64,000 nt of DNA from CAWCKS01 sp963763485 (GCA_963763485.1 CAVXOW010000004.1:526157-590156), one strand, 5' to 3'; positions 42,984 to 52,199 are shown, counted from the first letter of the stretch. A program made the numbers and translations. Notes: generated from the sequence alone by a model not told the origin.

Positions 42984-43517
42984 TATCAGCCTCTTCCAGT
43001 TTTCGTCACAGAGATACTTTTCGATTCTCGATTTAGGGCTGCTTTTAGCTCACGATCTTTTCGGTGCGTTGACAAGATAGCCAAAGGAAGCGTCTCGAAA
43101 CCTCGTCGCCCCGTCGATTCCGAGATGACACCAAGGCCCTGATGCGATCAGAAATCTCATTCCAACAACGACAATCTCGAAAACGCGCGATGCCGACGTC
43201 GATGAATCGACCGGCATTTCGCTACGAACCAGACCCCGCGGCGGCCAGACGGCATAGTGGCGATTGCAGCAGCGCTGCCGATCGTGCTCGTGAAGGTGGT
43301 GGCGACCAGACTTTGCGCAGCCGTTTCGACCGAGCCGGGCCCAACCTCCTGCGCCTGCGCTGCAGGAAGGCCGTATTCTCAAGCACGCCCGGCAGACCAC
43401 AGCCTGTCATTAACCACGATCGGGCCTGTTGATTGCACCGCCTTAAGAATGTCTCGACATTTGGACAGGTACTGTCGTTTGCGGTCGAACCGTTCAGCCT
43501 GATCCAAAGAGCGTCGC
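42984..43517. other. Divergent region between nirK and the next gene
   Basis: 530 bases. I looked for an FNR/NnrR-type TTGAC-N4-GTCAA or TTGAT-N4-ATCAA box before nirK and saw none that is convincing. No gene, repeat or RNA recognised. Confidence 0.45.
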
Positions 43518-44009
43518 ATGATCCTCACGACCCATGCCGTTGTCGGCGCGGCGATTGCCACGCTGCTGCCGCGAGACCCGGTTCTGGTATTCGCGGCAGG
43601 CGTCGCCAGTCACTTCGTGATCGATGCAATTCCGCATTGGGACTATCCGCTGCGCGGAATTTCCGTCGGGCGATCGCAAGTCGGCGCGATTCGGTTGAAC
43701 GGCGCCTTGTTTCGCGATGCGTGCCTGATCGCATTGGACGCATGTGCAGGTCTTGTGCTGGCGATCGGTCTATTCGGTCAATCGACGCCGATCTGGATCA
43801 TCATGATCGCCGCGCTCGGCGCGATGCTGCCGGACCCGCTGCAGGTGGTGCACCGGCTATACCCTCACGAGCCACTGCGAACGCTGCAACGGTTTCACGA
43901 GTGGATGCACACGGACCGCAAGCTCGGCTGGCGGATCGGTGTCGGGTCGCAGATCGCGTTTTCGGGATTGGTCGTGGCTCTGGCCGACGTCCTGCAGCGA
44001 GCGGCCTAG
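43518..44009 (+). CDS. Membrane hypothetical protein with HFxxDxxPHxD motif
   Basis: 163 residues with three to four hydrophobic segments (VVGAAIATLLPRDPVLVFAA, CAGLVLAIGLFG, IIMIAALGAMLPDPLQVVH, IAFSGLVVALADVL). SHFVIDAIPHWDYP and HEWMH supply conserved His and Asp residues like those of YdjM-type membrane metal-dependent hydrolases. Function not known. Weak ribosome binding site; the ATG is the first in frame. The tRNA-Trp lies just downstream on the other strand. Confidence 0.65.
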   Translation: MILTTHAVVGAAIATLLPRDPVLVFAAGVASHFVIDAIPHWDYPLRGISVGRSQVGAIRLNGALFRDACLIALDACAGLVLAIGLFGQSTPIWIIMIAALGAMLPDPLQVVHRLYPHEPLRTLQRFHEWMHTDRKLGWRIGVGSQIAFSGLVVALADVLQRAA

Positions 44010-44089
44010 CAACACCCGGAAACGGCGGACGCGACGCCGGGCAAGCGCAGATTTCGATCTAACCCGCAAAGCCAAGTGCTTGATTTAGT

Positions 44090-44165
44090 TGGCAGGAGTG
44101 GCAGGGCTCGAACCTGCGACCCCCGGTTTTGGAGACCGGTGCTCTACCAATTGAGCTACACTCCT
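44090..44165 (-). tRNA. trnW: tRNA-Trp (CCA anticodon)
   Basis: Acceptor AGGAGTG pairs with CACTCCT; D-arm GCTC ... GAGC; anticodon loop CTCCAAA gives CCA; T-arm GCAGG TTCGAGC CCTGC. The 3' CCA is encoded. All stems are complete, 76 bases. In related genomes this tRNA normally lies just before secE, which here is 21 kb away on the same strand. Confidence 0.97.
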
Positions 44166-44307
44166 ATTGGCCGCCTCTATAGCTAAGGCAGCCCGCCTAG
44201 TCACGCCGTTTTCACCCTCTCTCCGCTCGTCCCCGTGGAAGTCCGCCAAACAAATGTTTGGCCTGAGGGGACCCAGGCTTTGCCACACAAAATGCGCTGC
44301 CGTTGGG

Positions 44308-44340
44308 ACCCTGGATTCCCGCCTTCGCGGGAATGAGCGG
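44308..44340. repeat. Single GGGAATCCAG-type palindrome
   Basis: CTGGATTCCCGCCTTCGCGG continues as GAATGAGCGG. One arm pair of the family also found at 27.05 and 53.56 kb. The rest of the gap to the tRNA shows nothing. Confidence 0.7.
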
Positions 44341-44356
44341 ACGAAATGTGGGCGGC

Positions 44357-44647
44357 CTACAGCGGCTCGCCGTAGTGCTCGACCAGCGGGAACGGCTCGT
44401 AGAAATGGTGCAGAGCCTTGCGCCAGGGATCATAGCGCTCGGACTTGCGGAACCCTTCGGTGTGGGCTTCCAGCGTATCCCACCACACCAGCAGCAGATA
44501 GCGGTCCCTGGTCTCGACGCAGGGCCGGACCTCGATCTTCTGGAAGCCGGGCGTGGCCGAGATCAGCGACCGCGCTTCGCGCATCGCCTTTTCAAAGGCC
44601 GCGGACTCGCCTTCCTTGATGCTCAGGACCGCGTGTTCGAGGATCAT
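44357..44647 (-). CDS. Antibiotic biosynthesis monooxygenase (ABM) domain protein
   Basis: 96 residues from the ATG at 44645-44647 (GAGGGG upstream; longer open frame rejected). MILEHAVLSIKEGESAAFEK, ISATPGFQKIEV and YLLLVWWDTLEAHTEGF follow the ABM dimeric alpha-beta barrel. Members include quinol monooxygenases and heme-degrading enzymes; many have no proven substrate. Intact. Confidence 0.82.
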   Translation of the reverse strand: MILEHAVLSIKEGESAAFEKAMREARSLISATPGFQKIEVRPCVETRDRYLLLVWWDTLEAHTEGFRKSERYDPWRKALHHFYEPFPLVEHYGEPL

Positions 44648-44793
44648 TCCCGTGCCCCTCATTAAATTCAGGAAGAACTTGCAAATCCGCAGGTGATTGC
44701 TGCGCAAAACGCGGCTACCCAAGCACCGCTTTCTGCGCCAGAGTTGTCAGCCTTTCAACAAGCCTGCCTATAAACAAATCGGGAGAACGCCTT

Positions 44794-46038
44794 ATGCCGC
44801 GCGCCGCCGTCGCCAAGAAATCGCCTGCGCCAAAGAAAAACGGCCTGCACACGCCGCCGCTGCCGAAGGCGAAGCCGGAGAGCCTTGGCCTGTCGTCGGC
44901 CCGGTTGAAGAACCTCTCGGAGGTGCTGAAGCGCGAGATCGGCAAGGGCACTATCCCCGGCGCCGTCGTGATGGTCGGCCGCAAGGGCAAGGTCGCGCAC
45001 TTCGATTGCCTGGGACGCCAGGGCCCCGCCTCGGACGCGCCGATGCGTCCCGACAGCGTGTTCCGCATCTTCTCGATGACCAAGCCGCTGGTCTCGGTCG
45101 GCATCATGCAGTTGGTCGAGGATGGCAAGCTGCTGCTCAACGATCCGCTCTCGAAATACATCCCCTCCTTCGCCAACAGCCAGGTCGGCGTGGTCAGGGA
45201 CGGCAACATCAACCTCGTGCCGATGCAGCGCGAGATGACGATCCAGGATTTGCTGCGCCACACCTCCGGCATCGCCTACGAGATCACCGGGCCCGGTCCG
45301 ATCCAGACGCTTTACTCCGAAGCAAAGATTTATCGCCGCAGCATGAACAACGAAGAGCATGCCGAGGTGATCGCAAGACTGCCGCTGATCTGCCAGCCCG
45401 GCTCGGAGTGGCACTACAGCCGCTCGACCGACGTACTCGGCCGCGTGATCGAAGTGGTCTCGGGCAAGACGCTCGGTGCGTACCTGACCGACCATATCTT
45501 CGCGCCGCTGCGCATGACCGACTCCGGCTTTTACATCGACGAGGAGCGCGGCCGCGATCGCCTCGCCGAGCCGTTCGCCGAAGATCCGTGGACGGGCGCA
45601 AAAGTCGTGTACTTCAGCGTGACGCAGAAGCCGATCTCGGAATCCGGCGGCGGTGGCGGCGTGTCGACCGCACCGGACTACGCACGCTTCGCGCAGATGC
45701 TGGCGAACGGCGGCACGCTCGACGGGGCGCGCATCATCGGCAAGAAGACGCTGGAACTGATGGCGTCGGACCATTTGTCGCCTGACGTGAAGATCGTCGG
45801 CACGCAGATGCTGCCGGGTCACGGCTTCGGCCTCGGCTTCGCCGTGCGCAAGGAAGCGGGGCTGGCGCCGATCTACGGCTCGACCGGCAGCTTCTTCTGG
45901 GGCGGCGCCGCCGGCACACAGTTCTGGGTCGACCCGCAGGAAGATCTGTGGGCGCTGATCATGATCCAGGCGCCAGGCCAGCGCGATTACATCCGCGGGC
46001 TCTATCGCGGGCTGGTCTACGCGGCCGTTGAGAAGTAA
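44794..46038 (+). CDS. Beta-lactamase-family serine hydrolase, copy 1
   Basis: 414 residues, class C beta-lactamase/esterase fold. The catalytic SxxK is SMTK in DSVFRIFSMTKPLVSVGI, and the tyrosine motif is WHYSRSTDVLG. GGGGGVSTAPDYARFAQML precedes the third motif region, as in penicillin-binding-protein-like esterases (EstB type). Lysine/alanine-rich N-terminus without a signal peptide suggests a cytoplasmic protein. GGGAGA is 8 bases before the ATG. A close paralogue lies 91 bases downstream on the same strand. Confidence 0.9.
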   Translation: MPRAAVAKKSPAPKKNGLHTPPLPKAKPESLGLSSARLKNLSEVLKREIGKGTIPGAVVMVGRKGKVAHFDCLGRQGPASDAPMRPDSVFRIFSMTKPLVSVGIMQLVEDGKLLLNDPLSKYIPSFANSQVGVVRDGNINLVPMQREMTIQDLLRHTSGIAYEITGPGPIQTLYSEAKIYRRSMNNEEHAEVIARLPLICQPGSEWHYSRSTDVLGRVIEVVSGKTLGAYLTDHIFAPLRMTDSGFYIDEERGRDRLAEPFAEDPWTGAKVVYFSVTQKPISESGGGGGVSTAPDYARFAQMLANGGTLDGARIIGKKTLELMASDHLSPDVKIVGTQMLPGHGFGLGFAVRKEAGLAPIYGSTGSFFWGGAAGTQFWVDPQEDLWALIMIQAPGQRDYIRGLYRGLVYAAVEK

Positions 46039-46039
46039 C

Positions 46040-46110
46040 GCGTGTCCCGGAAAAGCATGCCCTCGACTTGATCGGGGGTGGACACTGGTTTTCCGATAAC
46101 GACACGCGCA
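46040..46110. repeat. CCGGAAAAGCATG / GGTTTTCCG repeat
   Basis: GTCCCGGAAAAGCATGCCC and GGACACTGGTTTTCCG flank CTCGACTTGATCGGGGG. This is a common interspersed repeat of the group, here between the two serine hydrolase genes. Confidence 0.7.
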
Positions 46111-46129
46111 AAAAGAAAAGGAGGCCGCG

Positions 46130-47371
46130 ATGGCACGCACCGCAACCGTGAAGAAACCCGCCGCGAAAAAGAACGGGCTGCATACGCCGCCGCTGCCGAA
46201 GGCGAAGCCTGAGAGCGTCGGCCTGTCGTCGGCGCGGCTGAAAGCGCTGTCGGAGGTGCTGAAGCGCGAGATCGACAAAGGCACGATCCCCGGCGCGGTG
46301 GTCATGGTCGGCCGCCGCGGCAAGGTCGCCCATTTTGACGCGCTCGGCATCCAGGACCCGGCAACCAAGGCGCCGATGCGGCACGACAGCGTGTTCCGCG
46401 TGTTCTCGATGAGCAAGCCGATCACCTCGGTCGCGGTGATGCAGCTGGTCGAGGACGGCAAGTTGCTGATCAACGATCCGGTGTCGAAGTTCTTTCCGGC
46501 GTTCGCCAAGGTGCAGGTCGGCGTGCCGCGCGACGGCAAGCTGCATCTCACCCCGCTCGCCCGCGAGATCACGATCCAGGATTTGTTGCGCCATACCTCG
46601 GGTCTTGTCTCGCACACCATCGGCACCGGGCCGCTGCAGACGATGTATGCCGAAGCCGGCATCTCCGCGCGCACGCGCACCAACAAGGAGAACGCCGAGC
46701 TGCTGGCGACCCTGCCGCTGTACTGCCAGCCAGGCGCGGAGTGGAAGTACAGCCGCTCCACCGACCTGCTCGGCAGCGTGATCGAGGTGGTGTCCGGCAA
46801 GACGCTGGGCAGCTATCTCACCGAGCGGATTCTTGCACCGCTCAGGATGACCGACACCGGCTTCTACATCGACGCGGAGCGTGGACGCGGCCGGCTTGCG
46901 GAAGCCTTCGCCAACGATCCATGGACCGGCGAGAAAGTTTCGCACTGGAGCATGACAGAGAAGCCGGCGCTGGAGGCCGGTGGCGGCGGACTTGTCGCAA
47001 CCGCAATGGACTACGCGCGCTTTGCGCAAATGCTGGCCGGCGGCGGCTCACTCGACGGCGAGCGCATCATTGGCCGAAAGACGCTCGAGCTGATGACGCA
47101 TGATCATCTCGGGCCGAACGTGAAGGTCGAGTCGAACCTGATCCCACCGGGACACGGCTTCGGCCTCGGCTTCGCCGTGCGCATGCAGCCCGGCATGGCG
47201 CACTATCCGGGCTCGGTCGGCCAGTACTTCTGGGGCGGCCGCGCCGGCACCCAGTTCTGGGTCGATCCGGTCGAGAAGCTGTGGGCGCTGCTGATGATCC
47301 AGGCGCCGGGCCAGCGCGAATATTTTCGCGTGCTGATCCGCAACCTGGTTTACGCGGCGGTGGAGAGTTAA
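46130..47371 (+). CDS. Beta-lactamase-family serine hydrolase, copy 2
   Basis: 413 residues, paralogue of the gene before it; the two align end to end without gaps of note. SxxK is SMSK in DSVFRVFSMSKPITSVAV, and tyrosine motif is WKYSRSTDLLG. AAGGAGG is 5 bases before the ATG. Catalytic residues are intact in both copies, so both may be active with different acyl substrates. Tandem duplication is the obvious origin. Confidence 0.9.
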   Translation: MARTATVKKPAAKKNGLHTPPLPKAKPESVGLSSARLKALSEVLKREIDKGTIPGAVVMVGRRGKVAHFDALGIQDPATKAPMRHDSVFRVFSMSKPITSVAVMQLVEDGKLLINDPVSKFFPAFAKVQVGVPRDGKLHLTPLAREITIQDLLRHTSGLVSHTIGTGPLQTMYAEAGISARTRTNKENAELLATLPLYCQPGAEWKYSRSTDLLGSVIEVVSGKTLGSYLTERILAPLRMTDTGFYIDAERGRGRLAEAFANDPWTGEKVSHWSMTEKPALEAGGGGLVATAMDYARFAQMLAGGGSLDGERIIGRKTLELMTHDHLGPNVKVESNLIPPGHGFGLGFAVRMQPGMAHYPGSVGQYFWGGRAGTQFWVDPVEKLWALLMIQAPGQREYFRVLIRNLVYAAVES

Positions 47372-47391
47372 CACGGCGCACACAACCAGAC

Positions 47392-47505
47392 CCTCATGGT
47401 GAGGAGCAGCGCAAAGCGCTGCGTCTCGAACCATGAGGCCACCGGCATCCGGAAGCGCTCGGGCCTCATCCTTCGAGACGCGCTTCGCGCTCCTCAGGAT
47501 GAGGT
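47392..47505. repeat. Two palindromic repeat units after the hydrolase pair
   Basis: Unit 1 (47392-47442): CCTCATGGTGAGGAGC ... AACCATGAGG. Unit 2 (47462-47505): GCCTCATCCTTCGAGACGCG ... CTCCTCAGGATGAGG. Same two forms as at 33.6 kb, in the same order. Confidence 0.85.
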
Positions 47506-47620
47506 TCGACGCCGCTAAATGCCGCCACTTTCCGCATACACCTCATTCCAGCCGTCGGCTTTACAAGCTCCGCCCCCTCCCCGTATCACCAACGTGAAAA
47601 CGGGGCATGGCTGAGGCTGC

Positions 47621-48571
47621 ATGAACAAAGTCGAGACGATCGTCGCTGACCGCAAGAACCTGTTGGCCGGATTCGGCGGCCGAAAGCCGCCGGCGCCGGA
47701 GTGGTTCGACAAGGCGATCGCCAATGCGCCGGAGCGCAGTATTGTTGACGTGCGTGGTGCTGCAATCGAAACGCTGACCTGGGGCGAGCGCGGCAAGCCC
47801 GGCGTGCTCTTCCTGCACGGCAACGGCGCCAACGCCGACTGGTGGAGCTTTATCGCCCCTTTTCTCGCCGATGATTATCGCGTCGCCGCGATGTCGTTCT
47901 CCGGCATGGGCGGCTCCGGCTGGCGCGACCGCTACAACTACGACCTCTACGGCACCGAAGCGCTCGAAATCGCGGAAGCGACGGGGCTGTTCGACGCCAA
48001 GACTGGCCCGGTGATCATCGGCCACTCGTTTGGCGCCTTCATCACCTCGGGCGTGATCGCGCGCGGCGGCGCGCGGCTCGGCGGCGCGATGCTGCTGGAC
48101 GGACCATTCCTCGCCTCGGCCGAACGCAAGAAGCGACGCGAGAAACGCGGCGAGCCGCGGCCGAAGAACATTTACGACACGCTTGAGCAGGCGCTGGCGC
48201 GCTTCCGCTTCGCGCCGGACCAGGATTGCGCCAACCTGTTCATCGCCGACTGGATCGCGCGCTCGTCACTGCGCCAGTTTCGCCGCGCCGACGGCAGCGT
48301 CGGCTGGACCTGGCGCTTCGACCCGCACCTCTGGATGGGCTTTTTGCACGGCTATCCCGACAAGGATTTGCGCGCCGGTCAATGCCCGATCGCGGTGATC
48401 GGCGGCGAGCGCTCGGGCTTCGTCAAAGGCCGCTTCATGTACGAGCTCGAGCCGTATATTCCGAAGAACTCGCCGATGATCGTCATCCCGGATTCGGATC
48501 ACCACATCATGGCCGACCAGCCGCTCAAGCTGGTCGAGGCGATCCGGACACAACTGGCGAAGTGGCGGTAG
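47621..48571 (+). CDS. Alpha/beta hydrolase
   Basis: 316 residues. LFLHGNGANADWW gives the oxyanion strand, VIIGHSFGAF the nucleophile elbow (GHSFG) and VIPDSDHHIMADQP the catalytic histidine near the end. General esterase or epoxide-hydrolase-like; substrate unknown. GAGG is 5 bases upstream of the ATG. Intact. Confidence 0.88.
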   Translation: MNKVETIVADRKNLLAGFGGRKPPAPEWFDKAIANAPERSIVDVRGAAIETLTWGERGKPGVLFLHGNGANADWWSFIAPFLADDYRVAAMSFSGMGGSGWRDRYNYDLYGTEALEIAEATGLFDAKTGPVIIGHSFGAFITSGVIARGGARLGGAMLLDGPFLASAERKKRREKRGEPRPKNIYDTLEQALARFRFAPDQDCANLFIADWIARSSLRQFRRADGSVGWTWRFDPHLWMGFLHGYPDKDLRAGQCPIAVIGGERSGFVKGRFMYELEPYIPKNSPMIVIPDSDHHIMADQPLKLVEAIRTQLAKWR

Positions 48572-48589
48572 AGCAGGGCCTTACCCCCC

Positions 48590-48705
48590 TCACGTCATGC
48601 CCGCGCTTGTCGCGGGCATCCACGTCTTCACGACGGTAACCAACAACGTGGATGGCCGGGACATCTAGCGCGAAGACGCGCTTCGCGCTTTTGCCCGGCC
48701 ATGAC
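48590..48705. repeat. GTCATGCCCGCG palindromic repeat pair
   Basis: GTCATGCCCGCGCTTGTCGC and the inverted GGCCGGGACA ... CCCGGCCATGAC flank CATCCACGTC and ACGTGGAT. It is the same element as the one inside the FAD dehydrogenase gene. It lies between convergent genes. Confidence 0.8.
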
Positions 48706-48720
48706 GACGCAAGAGCGCCG

Positions 48721-49491
48721 TCAGCTGATCGTGCCGCCGCCGTCAATCACGATGCTCTGGCCGTTGATGAAAGCGCCGGCCCTTGAGGCGAGGAAGATCG
48801 CGCCGCCGGCGATCTCATCGGGGATGCCGATGCGGTGCATCGGCGAGCGCGCTTCGGTGGTCTTCAGCGTCTCCGGGTTGTCCCACAGCGCTTTCGCAAA
48901 GTCGGTCTTGATCAGGCCAGGGGCGATGCAGTTCACGCGAACATTGTGCTTGCCGTATTCGATCGCAAGGTTGCGGGCGAGCTGCAGGTCAGCTGCCTTG
49001 GAGATGCCGTAAGCGCCGATCGTGGCCGAGCCCTTGAAGCCGGCGACCGAGGAGATGATGATGATCGCGCCGTCCTTGCGCTGAATCATCTGCGGCACGG
49101 TCAGGCTGATCAGCCAGTTGTTGGCGATGATGTTGTTCTCGAGGGTCTTGCGGAACTGATCGTCGGAGATGCCGGCAAGCGGCCCGTAATACGGGTTCGA
49201 CGCCGCGTTGCAGACCAGCACGTCGATCTTGCCGAAGTGCGCGGTTGATTTGTCGACCAGGTTCTTCAGCTCGTCCTTGCTCGAAATGTTGCAGGCGATC
49301 GAGATTGCGGTGCCCGCGCCATACTTGTCGTTGATCGCCTTGGTCACTTCCTCGCAGGCCGGCAGCTTGCGCGAGGACACCACGACCTTGGCGCCGTGCT
49401 CGGCCATCCGCTCGGCGATGGCGCGGCCGATACCTTTCGACGAGCCGGTGATAACGGCGACCTTGCCCTTCAAGTCGAACAACTCTGGCAT
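48721..49491 (-). CDS. Short-chain dehydrogenase/reductase
   Basis: 256 residues from the ATG at 49489-49491 (GAGG 5 bases upstream). NAD(P) motif VAVITGSSKGIGRAI, NAASN, and YGISK with catalytic Tyr and Lys; the serine is in IIISSVAGFKGS. The C-terminus (GQSIVIDGGGTIS) is typical of classical SDRs. Close in type to 3-oxoacyl-ACP reductases and to the SDR 4-like group. Substrate unknown. Confidence 0.9.
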   Translation of the reverse strand: MPELFDLKGKVAVITGSSKGIGRAIAERMAEHGAKVVVSSRKLPACEEVTKAINDKYGAGTAISIACNISSKDELKNLVDKSTAHFGKIDVLVCNAASNPYYGPLAGISDDQFRKTLENNIIANNWLISLTVPQMIQRKDGAIIIISSVAGFKGSATIGAYGISKAADLQLARNLAIEYGKHNVRVNCIAPGLIKTDFAKALWDNPETLKTTEARSPMHRIGIPDEIAGGAIFLASRAGAFINGQSIVIDGGGTIS

Positions 49492-49597
49492 TGAAACCTC
49501 CCTCGAAACTGACTGGCTATTTTTGGCCGGCATGTGCACTTGCGTGGGCGCTAACTAAGCAGCCTTTGCGGGCGGCGACAACTGCGCCACGGAGCTG

Positions 49598-49701
49598 TCA
49601 TGCCCCGCGAAAGCGGGGCATCCAGTAACCCCTGTCTCTCCTTCGGTTCTCACGGCAGCGACACGGCGTACTGGATCGCCCGGTCAAGCCGGGCGATGAC
49701 A
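49598..49701. repeat. GTCATGCCCCGCGAAAGCGG repeat pair
   Basis: Left hairpin GCCCCGCGAAAGCGGGGC with CATCCAGT; right hairpin ACTGGATCGCCCGGTCAAG continuing as CCGGGCGATGAC. Fills most of the gap between the SDR and phosphatase genes. Confidence 0.8.
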
Positions 49702-49736
49702 AACCGAGAGTTTGTTCGAATGAGCCTAGGAACGCC

Positions 49737-50438
49737 TCACGCGAGCTTCGCGACCTCGGGGCCTGCCGGCTGATGCATGGTCGGGTGGCTGGAGGGAACG
49801 AGCCATGGCTGGTGGTTGACCATGCCGACGCGCCAGCCGCCCTGCTCGCCGAGCGCGACGTAGTCGAGCCGCGTCACCGAGCAGTTGTCGATGTTGAACA
49901 CCATGCCGCCGACCGGGCCGGTGCCGATCGCGTGCGCGATCGCCGCGCGGATGGTCCCGCCATGGGTGACAGCGACAATGTCCTTGCCGGCATGGGTTGC
50001 GTTGAGCGCGGCGATGCGGCGGTTCACCCGATCGCAGAGATCGACAAAACTTTCGCCGCCGGGTGCGCGTTCGTCCGGCGGGCCGAACCAGTTGTTGGTC
50101 GGCTCGCGCGAGCGGCTTGCCCAGAACGCGGCGCGGTTCATGCCCTGCCATTCGCCAAGATGCTGCTCGGCGAAGTCGGCTTCGTGCGGCATCGTGTCGG
50201 GTTTCGGAAAGCCGGCGTTCCAGATCGCCGCCGCGGTCTGGTGCGTGCGCTTCAGGTTGCTCGCGACCCATTCCGCATTGCGCGGCAGCGCGCGCGAGAG
50301 GCCGTCGAACACCACGGTGTCGCTGCAGTCGCAAGAAAGATCGGCCTGGCCATAGATGCAGCCGTTGTCCTCGCGGACCGGGGCATGGCGAACCCACCAC
50401 CACCGGGTGATGCGAAATTCCGGGGCGGCCATGTTCAT
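49737..50438 (-). CDS. Histidine phosphatase (phosphoglycerate mutase-like)
   Basis: 233 residues. The catalytic RH is in WWWVRHAPVRED, and the second histidine in VAVTHGGTIRAA. Arginine in SNLKRTHQTAA is the third pocket residue. Members act on phosphorylated small molecules such as alpha-ribazole phosphate; the substrate here is unknown. GGAACG is 6 bases before the ATG at 50436-50438. Divergent from the SDR pair. Confidence 0.88.
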   Translation of the reverse strand: MNMAAPEFRITRWWWVRHAPVREDNGCIYGQADLSCDCSDTVVFDGLSRALPRNAEWVASNLKRTHQTAAAIWNAGFPKPDTMPHEADFAEQHLGEWQGMNRAAFWASRSREPTNNWFGPPDERAPGGESFVDLCDRVNRRIAALNATHAGKDIVAVTHGGTIRAAIAHAIGTGPVGGMVFNIDNCSVTRLDYVALGEQGGWRVGMVNHQPWLVPSSHPTMHQPAGPEVAKLA

Positions 50439-50609
50439 CAATTCGTTCCGCGGTTGGACATTCCGATGGCTCCTATCCTATGGTTTGGCCTTGCTGTAGG
50501 GCAGCCTTCTCATGGCCGTCGTGCAAATTCTGGCAGCAGCAAGATGAGAAAAGCCGCCGGAACCAAGAACAAAACAGGTCTGCAAGAACAAAAGGATCAG
50601 GAGAACGCC

Positions 50610-51398
50610 ATGGGTCGCCTCGACGGCAAGGTCGCCATCGTCACGGGAGCCGGCAGCGGCATCGGCCGCGCCAGCGCCACACTGTTTGCGCGCGAGGGCG
50701 CCAAGGTTTTGGCCGTCGACAAGACGGCTGATGCCGTCGAGCAAACGGTCAAGGGGATCCGCGAGGCCAGGGGTACGGCCGAAGCACTGACGGCCGATGC
50801 CGGCTCCGAGCCCGACGTCGCGGGCTATGTGGCGAAAGCGCTGTCGAGCTTCGGCGGCCTCGACGTGGTCTACGCCAATGCCGGCATCAGCGGCGGACTG
50901 GTCGCGCTGCAGGACCAGACGCCGGAAATGTGGACCGAGATCCTGCGCGTCAACCTGATCGGGCCGTTCCTCGCGATCAAGCACGCCGGCCGCGTGATGG
51001 CCGAGAAGGGCAAGGGTTCGATCATCTGCACTGCATCGGTGGCGGGGTTAAAGGCTAACGCCGGCGGTCATCCCTACAGCGCAAGCAAGGCGGGCGTGAT
51101 CAGCCTGGTGCAAACCTCGGCCTATTCGCTCGCCGGCACCGGTGTCCGCGTCAACGCGATCTGCCCCGGCCTGATCGAGACCGGGATGACGCGCGGCACG
51201 TTCGAGCGCGCCCGCGCCAAGGGCTCCGAGGGCAAGATCGGGCAACTCAATCCGCTGAGGCGCTATGGTGTGCCGGTCGAGATCGCCAACATGGCGCTGT
51301 TTCTCGCCAGCGATGAAGCGTCCTACGTCAACGGCCAGGCGATTCCGGTCGACGGCGGCCTGACGTCGTCGATGCCCTACGCCAACCAGCGGCGGTAG
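50610..51398 (+). CDS. Short-chain dehydrogenase/reductase, tandem copy 1
   Basis: 262 residues from ATG 50610 (AGGAGA 7 bases upstream). NAD motif VAIVTGAGSGIGRAS, ANAGISGG, serine in IICTASVAGLKANAGG, and catalytic YSASKAGV. The D at the end of the second strand (AVDKTADA) suggests NAD use rather than NADP. It starts an apparent operon with a paralogue 6 bases later. Substrate unknown. Confidence 0.9.
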   Translation: MGRLDGKVAIVTGAGSGIGRASATLFAREGAKVLAVDKTADAVEQTVKGIREARGTAEALTADAGSEPDVAGYVAKALSSFGGLDVVYANAGISGGLVALQDQTPEMWTEILRVNLIGPFLAIKHAGRVMAEKGKGSIICTASVAGLKANAGGHPYSASKAGVISLVQTSAYSLAGTGVRVNAICPGLIETGMTRGTFERARAKGSEGKIGQLNPLRRYGVPVEIANMALFLASDEASYVNGQAIPVDGGLTSSMPYANQRR

Positions 51399-51404
51399 CG
51401 CGTC

Positions 51405-52190
51405 ATGCCCAGGCTCTCAGGCAAGGTCGCCGTCATCACCGGCGCCGGTAGCGGCATCGGTCGCGACGCCGCACTGCTGTTCGCGCGTGAAGGCGCCAAG
51501 GTCGTTGCGGTCGACAAGACGAGCGCAGTCAACGAGACCGCAGAGCAAATCCGCAGCGCCGGCGGTGTCGCCGACGCAATTACGGCAGATGCGGGCAGCG
51601 AACCCGATGTCGCCGGCTTCGTCGATCACGCCGTCACACGCCATGGCGCGCTCGATGTGATCTTCGCCAATGCCGGAATCGCCGGCGGCTGGTTTCGCAC
51701 CACCGATCTCACAGTCGAGCAATGGACCGAGGTCCTGCGCGTCAACCTGATCGGGCCGTTCCTCGCCATCAAGCATGCGAGCCGGGTGATGACGCCGCGC
51801 GGCGCGGGCTCGATCATTTGCACGGCGTCGGTTGCGGGACTGAAGGCGAACGCGGGCTCGTCGCACTACGCGGCCAGCAAGGCCGGCGTCATCAGCCTGG
51901 TGCAGACTTCGGCCTATTCGCTGGCCGGCACCGGCATCCGCGTCAACGCGGTGTGTCCCGGCATCATCGAGACCGGCATGACCAAACCGACCTTCGAGAA
52001 GGCGCGCGCCCGCGGCACGTTCGATGCCCTCGGCGAGCTCAATCCGCTGAAGCGGATCGGGCAACCGCGCGACATCGCCAACATGGCGCTGTTCCTTGCG
52101 TCGGATGAAGCGTCCTACGTCAACGGCCAGGCGATCGCAGTCGATGGCGGACTGACGGCGTCAATGCCGTATGCGGGGCGATTCAAGTAG
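51405..52190 (+). CDS. Short-chain dehydrogenase/reductase, tandem copy 2
   Basis: 261 residues, close paralogue of the gene 6 bases upstream, sharing ICTASVAGLKANAG and VNLIGPFLAIKHA. NAD motif VAVITGAGSGIGRDA and catalytic YAASKAGV intact. Differs most between residues 40 and 100, where substrate specificity may differ. Tandem duplication; cotranscribed. Confidence 0.9.
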   Translation: MPRLSGKVAVITGAGSGIGRDAALLFAREGAKVVAVDKTSAVNETAEQIRSAGGVADAITADAGSEPDVAGFVDHAVTRHGALDVIFANAGIAGGWFRTTDLTVEQWTEVLRVNLIGPFLAIKHASRVMTPRGAGSIICTASVAGLKANAGSSHYAASKAGVISLVQTSAYSLAGTGIRVNAVCPGIIETGMTKPTFEKARARGTFDALGELNPLKRIGQPRDIANMALFLASDEASYVNGQAIAVDGGLTASMPYAGRFK

Positions 52191-52199
52191 TGAGAGGCT

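Noticed and set aside
42984..43100. FNR/NnrR box in front of nirK
   Set aside because: Only half-sites such as TTGAC are present; no spaced palindrome.
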